Notes under the pieces: generated by a model
What the model saw: the letters and a program-made list of their open reading frames with translations, nothing else
The model's database searches: none
What the model was told of the DNA's origin: nothing
NCBI RefSeq assembly: GCF_014649115.1
Contig: NZ_BMSK01000032.1
Coordinates: 1-64,000, forward strand
DNA length: 64,000 nucleotides
Source of the DNA: Streptomyces eurythermus
GTDB taxonomy: Bacteria; Actinomycetota; Actinomycetes; Streptomycetales; Streptomycetaceae
Direction: 5' to 3'
Shown here: positions 9,850-16,520 of the stretch, piece by piece
Position numbering within the stretch: position 1 is the first letter of the stretch
Layout of the letters: the number at the start of each line of letters is the position of its first letter
Position numbers and translations under genes: made by a program

Positions 9850-9891
9850 GGGAGAGGGGCCGGCGGTCCCGTGACCGCCGGCCCCTCTCCC
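9850..9891. terminator. Perfect 18-bp hairpin terminator between glnA2 and the NTPase gene
   Basis: Arms at 9850-9867 and 9874-9891 are perfectly complementary around the six-base loop CCCGTG. The hairpin lies 16 bp beyond the leftward glnA2 stop and about 90 bp upstream of the NTPase start. It should end glnA2 transcription and insulate the NTPase. There is no clear U-tract, as is usual in streptomycetes. Confidence 0.75.
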
Positions 9892-9907
9892 GAACGGGAA
9901 GCGGCGC

Positions 9908-11269
9908 CTACAGCACCGGCAGGTTCTTCCGCAGCTCGAAGGCGGTGACCTCGCTGCGGTACTCCTCCCACTCCTGGCGCTTGTTGCGCAGGAAGAAGTC
10001 GAAGACGTGCTCGCCGAGGGTCTCGGCGACCAGGTCGCTGCCCTCCATGAGGGTCAGGGCCTCGCCGAGGTTCTGCGGGAGGGGCTCGATGCCCATCGCG
10101 CGGCGCTCGGCGTTGGACAGGGCCCAGACGTCGTCCTCGGCGCCCGGCGGGAGCTCGTAGCCCTCCTCGATGCCCTTCAGGCCGGCGGCGAGGAGGACGG
10201 CGTAGGCCAGGTAGGGGTTCGCGCCGGAGTCCAGGGAACGGACCTCCACGCGCGCCGAGCCCGTCTTGCCGGGCTTGTACATCGGGACGCGGACCAGGGC
10301 GCTGCGGTTGTTGTGGCCCCAGCAGATGTACGACGGGGCCTCGCCGCCGGCGCCCGCCGTGCGCTCGGAGCCGCCCCAGATGCGCTTGTAGGAGTTCACC
10401 CACTGGTTGGTGACCGCGGAGATCTCCGCGGCGTGCCGGAGCAGGCCCGCGATGAAGGAGCGGCCGACCTTGGAGAGCTGGTACTCGGCGCCGGACTCGT
10501 AGAACGCGTTGCGGTCGCCCTCGAACAGCGACAGGTGGGTGTGCATGCCGGAGCCGGGGTGCTCGGAGAACGGCTTCGGCATGAACGTGGCGTGGACCCC
10601 CTGCTCCAGCGCCACCTGCTTCATGACCAGGCGGAAGGTCATGATGTTGTCGGCGGTGGACAGCGCGTCGGCGTAGCGCAGGTCGATCTCCTGCTGGCCG
10701 GGCGCGCCCTCGTGGTGGGAGAACTCCACCGAGATGCCCATCGACTCCAGCATGGTGATCGCCTGGCGGCGGAAGTCCATGCCGACGTTGGTCGGGGTGT
10801 GGTCGAAGTAGCCCGAGTTGTCGGCCGGGGTGGGGCGGGAGCCGTCCAGCGGGCGGTCCTTCAGCAGGAAGAACTCGATCTCGGGGTGGGTGTAGAAGGT
10901 GAAGCCCAGGTCGGAGGTGCGGGCGAGGGCCCGCTTGAGGACGTAGCGCGGGTCGGCGAAGGACGGGGAGCCGTCCGGCATGAGGATGTCGCAGAACATG
11001 CGGGCCGTGCCGGGGGTCTCCGCGCGCCACGGCAGGACCTGGAAGGTGGCCGGGTCCGGCTTGGCGATCATGTCGGACTCGTAGACCCGGGCGAAGCCCT
11101 CGATCGCGGAGCCGTCGAAGCCGATGCCCTCGTCGAAGGCCTGTTCCAGTTCGGCGGGGGCCACGGCGACGGACTTGAGGAAGCCCAGCACGTCCGTGAA
11201 CCACAGGCGTACGAACCGGATGTCGCGCTCCTCCAAGGTCCGGAGCACGAACTCCTGCTGCTTGTCCAT
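9908..11269 (-). CDS. glnA2: GlnA2-type glutamine synthetase-like ligase (gamma-glutamylpolyamine synthetase)
   Basis: From the ATG at 11269 (GGAAG five bases upstream; an in-frame ATG also lies at 11284) the product is 453 residues and begins MDKQQEFVLRTLEERD. This matches the GlnA2 lineage of actinomycetes rather than true GlnA, which is longer and starts differently. Visible class landmarks are DVLGFLKS, GFDGSAIEGFA, the metal-binding EIEFFLL, the ATP-site NVGMDF region, and HPGSGMHTHLSLF. In Streptomyces, GlnA2 is reported to attach glutamate to polyamines in polyamine breakdown instead of making glutamine; that role is taken from the family. It is monocistronic, with a strong terminator downstream. 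Confidence 0.87.
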   Translation of the reverse strand: MDKQQEFVLRTLEERDIRFVRLWFTDVLGFLKSVAVAPAELEQAFDEGIGFDGSAIEGFARVYESDMIAKPDPATFQVLPWRAETPGTARMFCDILMPDGSPSFADPRYVLKRALARTSDLGFTFYTHPEIEFFLLKDRPLDGSRPTPADNSGYFDHTPTNVGMDFRRQAITMLESMGISVEFSHHEGAPGQQEIDLRYADALSTADNIMTFRLVMKQVALEQGVHATFMPKPFSEHPGSGMHTHLSLFEGDRNAFYESGAEYQLSKVGRSFIAGLLRHAAEISAVTNQWVNSYKRIWGGSERTAGAGGEAPSYICWGHNNRSALVRVPMYKPGKTGSARVEVRSLDSGANPYLAYAVLLAAGLKGIEEGYELPPGAEDDVWALSNAERRAMGIEPLPQNLGEALTLMEGSDLVAETLGEHVFDFFLRNKRQEWEEYRSEVTAFELRKNLPVL

Positions 11270-11489
11270 CTTCCGCTTCCCCATCCTTGCTGGTCAGGCC
11301 GCCTGTCCCCGTACTGCGGGAGGCGGTCGGGCACCTGAGCATCCCACCACAACAGCGTTTCACGCGCGTTGCGGAGCGTGATCGCCCGGGCGTCCTCGCG
11401 CCGAAGGCCTGCTGTACGGCACGTGTACTGCGCTCTCGCCCATCTTGCCTGTTCGCACCGCCATCCGTAATGGGCGGCCGGAACGTCCT

Positions 11490-11849
11490 CTACCGGCCGG
11501 AGGCGGCCTCGATCACCGTGTCCAGCAGGGCCCGGGAGCGCTGGAGGTCCCGGATCATGCGATCGATGCGGGCGCGTTCCACCGTCAGTTCGCTGACCAG
11601 GCACTCGTCGGCGGGCACGGTGGGCCTGCCGTCGCTGTCGCGCATGCACGGCAGCAGTTTGGCGATCTTCGAGCTGCACAGCCCCGCCGCGTACAGCTCC
11701 TGGATGCGCCGCACCCGGTCCACCGCGGCCTCGGTGTACTCGCGGTGGCCGCCCGGGGTCCGCCGGGCCGACAGCAGGCCCTCCTGCTCGTAGTAACGCA
11801 GTGAGCGCTCGCTCACTCCGGTACAGCGGGCCAGTTCCCCGATGCGCAT
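11490..11849 (-). CDS. MerR family transcriptional regulator
   Basis: The start MRIGELARCTGVSERSLRYYEQEGLL at 11849 is the standard MerR N-terminus (helix-turn-helix, then RYYE and the wing PGGHREY), so the in-frame start at 11894 is too early. The product has 119 residues. After the DNA-binding domain comes a dimerisation helix and a short C-terminal part with one cysteine at LPCMRD and another at DECLV; there is no clear metal-binding cluster. MerR proteins bind as dimers and remodel promoters with overlong spacers. No target gene is adjacent: the region upstream holds no convincing divergent gene. Confidence 0.85.
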   Translation of the reverse strand: MRIGELARCTGVSERSLRYYEQEGLLSARRTPGGHREYTEAAVDRVRRIQELYAAGLCSSKIAKLLPCMRDSDGRPTVPADECLVSELTVERARIDRMIRDLQRSRALLDTVIEAASGR

Positions 11850-12407
11850 GATGCAGATCACAACTTTCCGGCTTGAATCTGACACTGGCGTCAACTTTTA
11901 CGGTGTTCCCATGATGTATGGGACCACCTCCTACCTCACCGGCCGCCACACGGCGGTACGGCGCCGGCTCCGCACGTCCCTCCGGGCCGCGGCCGGCCGG
12001 TAGCGGGCCGCGCGGGGCGTGGACGACCGGCGGTGGGATCACCGGCGGCGGGGCGGCCGGCAGTCGCGAGACGACCGCCCGCGGCAGGACGGCCGGCAGC
12101 GGCGGGACGATCGGTTTCCACGGCCGGCGCCCGGATGCCGGACCCTCCCGGGCGGCGGCCGGGGCGCGCGAGGCCGCGCGTCCGGTCGCCCCGGTCCGTA
12201 CCGCCGCCGCCACCGCCGATCACGCGGTGGGGGCCGGTAGGCGCCACGCCGGCTCCGCGGTACGGAGAAGGTCCGCCGCCGAGGCGTCCTCGCCCGCCGG
12301 ATTCCTCCCCGGGTGACACCTCCCGCGCCCGGCGTCCGCCAGGACGCCGTCGGGCGCCGGGCGCCGCCTGAACCTCTGCACGATCCGCACCACAAGGAGA
12401 AAGCCTG
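11850..12407. other. 558-bp gene-free, very GC-rich interval
   Basis: The first 60 bases are AT-richer and presumably hold the merR promoter (TTGAATCTGACACTGGC segment, 11872-11888). The remainder is a run of short GC-rich near-repeats of the CGGCGGGACGAC type (12015-12140) without plausible codon structure on either strand. GGCGTCC and GGACGCC around 12330-12355 form a hairpin that could stop transcription before the next gene. Confidence 0.5.
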
Positions 12408-12842
12408 GTGAACACCGAGCCCGAACACACCGTCCACGGACCCGGCCTCACGATCCCGCTGACCGCCGACGACGCCCAAGTGCTGGGCGAGGACGCGGAG
12501 TTACTCGCCTCGCTGTTGAGCCAGGCGCTGCACGGCATCGCGCTGTTGCGCGCGGGGCGCGCGTCCGTGGAGGACCTCACGGAAGCCATCGAACGGACCA
12601 CCGAGCTGATGGAACGGCTGAACGGGATCCGGCGGGCCGAGGTACGCGAGTTCGCCGCGCAGAAGGGCACGCACGGCGCCCTGGCCAGGGCGATGCACCT
12701 CACGAGCCGTGCGACGGCCCAGTCCCGCCGCAGGGCGCTGTTGCGGGAGGTGCCGGACGTGATGGAGGAATGGGCCGTCGGCGAGCAGGACTGGAGACCG
12801 GAACCGGACTGGAGACAGGAACCGGACTGGGGTCAGGACTGA
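12408..12842 (+). CDS. Hypothetical helical protein with C-terminal aromatic/acidic repeats
   Basis: This 144-residue protein starts at a GTG preceded by AAGGAG (about ten bases upstream). Most of it is predicted amphipathic helix rich in Leu, Glu and Arg (about 20-110). The C-terminus carries three short repeats of the form DWR-x-E-P-DWRQEPDWGQD. I do not recognise the family. Codon 32 (12501-12503) is TTA, so translation may depend on the bldA leucyl-tRNA and be developmentally timed. There is no signal peptide or membrane segment. It stands alone between the merR interval and the convergent SMR gene. Confidence 0.6.
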   Translation: MNTEPEHTVHGPGLTIPLTADDAQVLGEDAELLASLLSQALHGIALLRAGRASVEDLTEAIERTTELMERLNGIRRAEVREFAAQKGTHGALARAMHLTSRATAQSRRRALLREVPDVMEEWAVGEQDWRPEPDWRQEPDWGQD

Positions 12843-13121
12843 GGAGGGGCGGGATCGCCGCCCGGTCTTCAGGGCGTTCGAGCCGCCGGGTGTTCAGGCC
12901 GTTCGAAGAGGGCCGACGGGGTCCTGGGTGCCGGAACATGGCACGGGTGAGCCCCGACGGGGTCCCACGCGCCGCCACATGGCGCGGGTGAGCCCCGACG
13001 GCCCCGCCTTCCGGCGCCGCGCCGCCGCCACGGCAACGGCCCGAGCCGGACCGTTGTCATGGACAGCGATCCGGCTGACGGGGGGGAACAGCGACCGGCC
13101 GACGGGGGGAACGGCGCCTTG

Positions 13122-13553
13122 TCAGTGCTCCACGACCTGGGCTTCCTTCGCCCCGGCGGCGACGCCCTGGGCGGCCCGCGGGCTCTCGACGGGTTCCTGG
13201 GTCTTCGCCGGCCGGTCGGCGAGCTTGAGCCAGACCACACCGACGATGATCACGCCGAGCCACACGGCCTGGACCGCGGTGAGGGACTCGTCGAAGAAGA
13301 CGGGGCCCAGCAGCGCCGCGCCGGCCGCCCCGATCCCCGCCCAGACGGCGTAGCCGATGCTGACGTCGATGGTGCGCAGCGCGACGCTCAGTGCCCACAG
13401 GGTGAGCAGGAAGAACACGACGGCGACCAGCGACCAGGTCAGCCGGGTGAAGCCGTGGCTGCCGCCGACGGAGAGCGCGTAGCCGATTTCGAAGACTCCG
13501 GCGAGCAGGAGCGTGAGCCAGGAGTTGGCGGAGGAGCGGCCGGTGTCGGACAT
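13122..13553 (-). CDS. SMR family transporter, subunit 2 of a pair
   Basis: The 143-residue protein has four hydrophobic helices. Helix 1 contains the SMR proton/substrate-binding glutamate in LLLAGVFEIGYALS, and GYAVWAGIGAAG follows near residue 68. Unlike a typical 105-residue SMR protein it has a hydrophilic C-terminal tail of about 35 residues (from DRPAKTQEP). SMR proteins are dual-topology or paired antiporters for cationic drugs, polyamines or guanidinium in the cytoplasmic membrane. The second SMR gene lies 46 bp upstream on the same strand, so the two probably make a heterodimer. Substrate is unknown. Confidence 0.88.
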   Translation of the reverse strand: MSDTGRSSANSWLTLLLAGVFEIGYALSVGGSHGFTRLTWSLVAVVFFLLTLWALSVALRTIDVSIGYAVWAGIGAAGAALLGPVFFDESLTAVQAVWLGVIIVGVVWLKLADRPAKTQEPVESPRAAQGVAAGAKEAQVVEH

Positions 13554-13599
13554 GTGGGTAGGTCCTCTCGTGAAGGGGGATGGATTGCGGGTGGGCCGC

Positions 13600-13920
13600 T
13601 CAGGCGGCGCCGCTGAGCTGGAGGCCGACGACGCCGACGATGATGGCGAGGATGCCGAGCGCCTTGCGCCAGTTCAGGCGCTGGCCGAAGACCAGCGCGC
13701 CGAGCAGGGTGATGCCGACGCCGGCGACGGACGTCCAGATGGCGTAGCCGACGCCGACATTGAAGGTCAGCAGCGCCTTGCTGAGGAAGAAGGTCCCGAG
13801 GGCACCGCTGACCAGGGTCGCGATGGTCCACTTGCGGTTCTTGAAGCCCTCGGCCTTGCCGGCCGCGATGGCGACGGCGATCTCGAAGATGTCCGCGATA
13901 GCGAGGTAGAGCCACTGCAT
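13600..13920 (-). CDS. SMR family transporter, subunit 1 of a pair
   Basis: The 106-residue, four-helix protein has the family length and the key glutamate in AIADIFEIAVAIAAGK, followed by GYAIWTSVAGVG. It starts MQWLYLAIADIFE, a standard SMR N-terminus. With the next gene it forms a typical paired SMR system in which neither partner is expected to work alone. It lies 226 bp downstream of the DsbA/FrnE-like gene on the same strand, and may be a distal part of that transcription unit or have its own promoter. Confidence 0.9.
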   Translation of the reverse strand: MQWLYLAIADIFEIAVAIAAGKAEGFKNRKWTIATLVSGALGTFFLSKALLTFNVGVGYAIWTSVAGVGITLLGALVFGQRLNWRKALGILAIIVGVVGLQLSGAA

Positions 13921-14146
13921 GAGAAGTCCTTGTGTTCGGTGGAGGCCGGGCTTACGGGGGCAGCCGGCCGTGGAGGGACGCCGTATCGGGCGAACGGTGG
14001 TGGCGACGGTGGAGGGGTGGTCCGTCGGGGCGCCGGCGGGAGGTCACACAGCGCCGCGAAGCCCGGGCCGGCCGGGACGGTCGGGACGCGTGCCGCGCCC
14101 GCCGGGGGCGGCGGGGCGCCGGGGTGTCCGGGCGTTTCGTTTCGGG

Positions 14147-14866
14147 TCAGCAGCCGTCGATCCCGCAGGCGGCACCTCGGGCGACGGCCTGTTCGGCCTG
14201 GGCGTCGAGCACGGCCTTGCGGACCTGGGCGACGGTGGGGACGCCTTCCAGGCGGTGGCGTTCGGCGATGATGATCGTGGGGGCGACGGAGACGCGGTAC
14301 GCGGCGGCGGTCCGCAGCGCCTCCTGATGGGTCTCGGTATAGGTGCCGGCGGTCAGCGCCTCGGCGAATCCGGCCCTGTCCAGGCCCAGTTCGGCCGCGA
14401 TGTCGGTGAGGACGTCCAGCCGGCCGATGTCCCGGTTCTCCTGGAAGAAGGCCCGCAGCATCCGCGGGGTGTACTCCGCGGCCTTGCCGTGCTCGGCCGC
14501 GTACTGGTAACCCTCGAACGCCAGCCGGGTGTAGGGCTGCGGCGAGACGGTGGGCAGGGTGATGTCCACGCCCATCCGGCGGGCCATCGGATACACCGAG
14601 CGGGCCCAGATCGCCGGCAGGTACTCGTCCTCGGGCCGCAGCGTCGGGGTCGGGTAGGGCCGCAGCTCGAACGGCATCCACTCGATCTCGACGTCCAGGT
14701 CGTGGGTGGCCTCGTGCAGCGGGCCCTCGGCGAGCATGCAGAACGGACAGACGTAGTCCGACCAGACCTTGATGCCGACCTTGCCGGTCTCCGTCCCGGT
14801 CACACCGGTCTCCGTCCCGGCCACACCAGTCTCCGTCCCGGTCACACCGGTCTCCGTCCCGGTCAC
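14147..14866 (-). CDS. DsbA/FrnE family thiol oxidoreductase
   Basis: The conserved part starts VGIKVWSDYVCPFCMLAEGPL, giving the thioredoxin-fold CPFC redox motif near the N-terminus. It continues with WMPFELRPYPTP and ends SVAPTIIIAERHRLEGVP, the cis-proline loop region of the FrnE branch. The extreme C-terminus adds CGIDGC. The first possible GTG (14866) overlaps the deaminase stop (GTGA) and gives 239 residues including four repeats of VTGTETG. Because each repeat also holds a GTG, the true start may be any of four. There is no signal peptide, so this is a cytosolic oxidoreductase or isomerase. Its substrate is unknown. Confidence 0.83.
   Translation of the reverse strand: MTGTETGVTGTETGVAGTETGVTGTETGKVGIKVWSDYVCPFCMLAEGPLHEATHDLDVEIEWMPFELRPYPTPTLRPEDEYLPAIWARSVYPMARRMGVDITLPTVSPQPYTRLAFEGYQYAAEHGKAAEYTPRMLRAFFQENRDIGRLDVLTDIAAELGLDRAGFAEALTAGTYTETHQEALRTAAAYRVSVAPTIIIAERHRLEGVPTVAQVRKAVLDAQAEQAVARGAACGIDGC
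14783..14866 (-). repeat. Four 21-bp tandem repeats at the start of the DsbA-like gene, each with SD-like GGAG and GTG
   Basis: Read on the minus strand the unit is GTGACCGGGACGGAGACCGG plus T, repeated four times with two or three substitutions. Each unit starts with GTG in the gene frame and ends with GGAG placed six bases before the next GTG, so each is a potential translation-initiation module. The encoded heptads are V-T/A-G-T-E-T-G. Confidence 0.9.
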
Positions 14867-15351
14867 ATCCGCCTCCGGTTGAGGGCGAGGAATTCTTCGA
14901 ACGGCTTCGTCGCTTCCGGCAGCGGCAGCGAGGTGACCTCGATCTGCCAGTCCGACGGGTCCTTGGCGAAGATCGAGTACGACCCCGAGTAGTCGAAGCC
15001 GTAGCGTGCGGCCGTCTCGCGGTCGGCGACGTGGACGATGTGGCCGACGTTGAAGTGCAGCGAAGCCATGTAGCACAGGGCGCAGGGCTCGCCGGAGGCG
15101 ATCAGTGTGGCCCCGGCGGTGGCGTGCAGCCCGTACGTGGCGGCGGCCTCGCGCAGGGCGACCACCTCGGCGTGCGCGGTGGGGTCGTCGTCCTCGCGGA
15201 CCCGGTTGACGCCGGTGCCGAGGATGCGGCCGCCGTTGACCACCACACCGGAGAACGGGATGCCGCCCTTGGCGACGTGTTCGCGGCTGATCCGTACCGC
15301 CTCGCGGGCGTACTCGGTCAGCTCGCTCTCTGAGAGTTCGAAAGTGGACAT
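14863..15351 (-). CDS. Zinc-dependent nucleoside/base deaminase (CMP/dCMP deaminase fold)
   Basis: Starting at the ATG at 15351 (GGGGAG upstream), the 162-residue protein shows the deaminase zinc site: TAHAEVVAL (the H-A-E catalytic motif) and GEPCALCYMAS (P-C-x-x-C). The C-terminal LPLPEATKPFEEFLAL resembles guanine deaminase/TadA-like small deaminases. It would hydrolyse an amino group from a purine or pyrimidine base in the cytoplasm; the exact base cannot be named. It heads a leftward set with the DsbA-like protein (4-bp overlap) and probably the SMR pair, divergent from a MarR regulator that is the likely controller. Confidence 0.86.
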   Translation of the reverse strand: MSTFELSESELTEYAREAVRISREHVAKGGIPFSGVVVNGGRILGTGVNRVREDDDPTAHAEVVALREAAATYGLHATAGATLIASGEPCALCYMASLHFNVGHIVHVADRETAARYGFDYSGSYSIFAKDPSDWQIEVTSLPLPEATKPFEEFLALNRRRM

Positions 15352-15616
15352 AGGTGCTCCCCGCCTCAGACCGTGGCCGGGCGGCGCGGAAGGCCGCCGC
15401 CGGGGAGCGGGACGGAGGGGACCGTCCGTAAGGACGCGCACTCCCCCTCCGGCGTGCTCGCGGATGTCATGGGATCCAACACGGGAACCTCCATATTTGC
15501 TTGTACGTGCATATTACGGCGACCCATGGCGCCCGGCGATAGGGGTCTGGGAGCAGCACGAAGCTTGCATGAACATGTATCTTGTTGTCAATGCGCCGCT
15601 GAGAAGGAGCTGCACC
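15352..15616. promoter_or_regulatory. Divergent control region between the deaminase operon and marR
   Basis: An AT-rich island in otherwise GC-rich DNA contains two imperfect inverted repeats typical of MarR operators: ATATTTGC / GTGCATAT around 15495-15516, and TGCATG AA CATGTA around 15567-15580. The second sits about 40 bp before the marR start. I infer that MarR represses both directions. No -10/-35 pair could be assigned with certainty. Confidence 0.5.
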
Positions 15617-16063
15617 ATGACCACGACCTCCTATACGCCGGCTGCCGCCTCCGACCAGGCCATGTGGGGGAAGGTCCTCGCCCTGCACGCGCAAGTCGAG
15701 CGCCGGCTCACCCAGGCCCTGCAACGCAAGCACGGCATCGGGCTCTCGGAGTTCCGCGCCCTGGAGTGCCTGGTCCACGCGAAGGCCGGCGAGCTGCGCA
15801 TGCAGGAACTCGCGGACAAGGTCGGGCTGGGGCAGAGCTCGGTGACCCGCCTGGTCGGCAGGCTCTTCTCGGCCGGTTTCGCCTTCCGCGACCTGTGTCC
15901 GGGGGACAAACGCGGCGTCTACGCCGTCATCACCGACGAGGGCAAGGAGCGCTACGCCGACGCCCGCGGCACCTACTCCGAGGTCCTGAGCGCGGCGCTG
16001 AACACCGCCGGCGCCACCCCTGAGCTGGCCGGGACGGTCCAGGCGCTGCGCAGCGCCCATTGA
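15617..16063 (+). CDS. MarR family transcriptional regulator
   Basis: AGAAGGAG lies eight bases before the ATG at 15617, which fixes the start; the open frame extends much further upstream but without support. The 148-residue product has the MarR winged helix: GLSEFRALECLVHAKAGELRMQELADKVGLGQSSVTRLVGRL for helices 2-4, followed by the wing DLCPGDKRGVYAVITDEGKE. It probably binds the AT-rich palindromes in the intergenic region and responds to a small ligand, controlling itself and the deaminase/DsbA/SMR genes. A rho-independent-type hairpin follows 50 bp downstream. Confidence 0.88.
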   Translation: MTTTSYTPAAASDQAMWGKVLALHAQVERRLTQALQRKHGIGLSEFRALECLVHAKAGELRMQELADKVGLGQSSVTRLVGRLFSAGFAFRDLCPGDKRGVYAVITDEGKERYADARGTYSEVLSAALNTAGATPELAGTVQALRSAH

Positions 16064-16113
16064 GCGCGCCGCCGCCCACCGCCTCCGACCCAGGCCCCGG
16101 CACCGAAAATTCA

Positions 16114-16141
16114 CCGAAAGCCGCCCACGGGCGGCTTTCGG
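16114..16141 (+). terminator. 13-bp perfect hairpin terminator of marR
   Basis: CCGAAAGCCGCCC (16114-16126) pairs perfectly with GGGCGGCTTTCGG (16129-16141) and is followed by CGTTTGC. It lies about 50 bp after the marR stop and separates marR from the biosynthetic cluster promoter. Confidence 0.85.
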
Positions 16142-16249
16142 CGTTTGCAGCCCCCCTTCGACCCCGCCCCTGACGGGCGCCCGGCCCCGCGCGCCCACGG
16201 CCCTTCCCGGCGTCCCGGCACCGAGACGACAGGCGTTGCAGCCGAAACA

Positions 16250-16348
16250 CTTGGTTACCCAAGCAAATACGGAGCGCAACCGTCCACGACAGCGGTGTGA
16301 GCTGCATCACTGTATGCAGCTCAATAACATGCTTGATTCTGCATACAG
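16250..16348. promoter_or_regulatory. Palindrome-rich control region of the biosynthetic cluster
   Basis: Three perfect inverted repeats lie within 100 bp: CTTGG/CCAAG (16250-16263); GAGCTGCAT (16299-16307) with ATGCAGCTC (16314-16322); and CTGTATGCAG (16310-16319) with CTGCATACAG (16339-16348). The last two share the ATGCAG segment, so their hairpin or dimer-site forms are mutually exclusive. The tract is notably AT-richer than its surroundings. It precedes the first cluster gene by about 170 bp and probably contains operator sites. No cognate regulator gene is obvious apart from the neighbouring MarR. Confidence 0.6.
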
Positions 16349-16520
16349 CTCCGGTACGGTTGATCCCGCCTCGATCACGGGGAGTGACGCAGAGCCTTTC
16401 GTACGGTAACCATCGGGCTCCGCGGTTTCTCTGGCGCGACTCATGCGCCGCCTCCCTCCGGTTCTGATCACTTTCGCTTGTACAGGTGCACGACTTGGCA
16501 GGTGCACGAATGGGGGAACC

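Noticed and set aside
11918..12316. Rightward 132-codon open frame (Gly/Arg/Pro-rich)
   Set aside because: Composition is low-complexity and reflects the GC-rich repeats; no start signal or recognisable domain.
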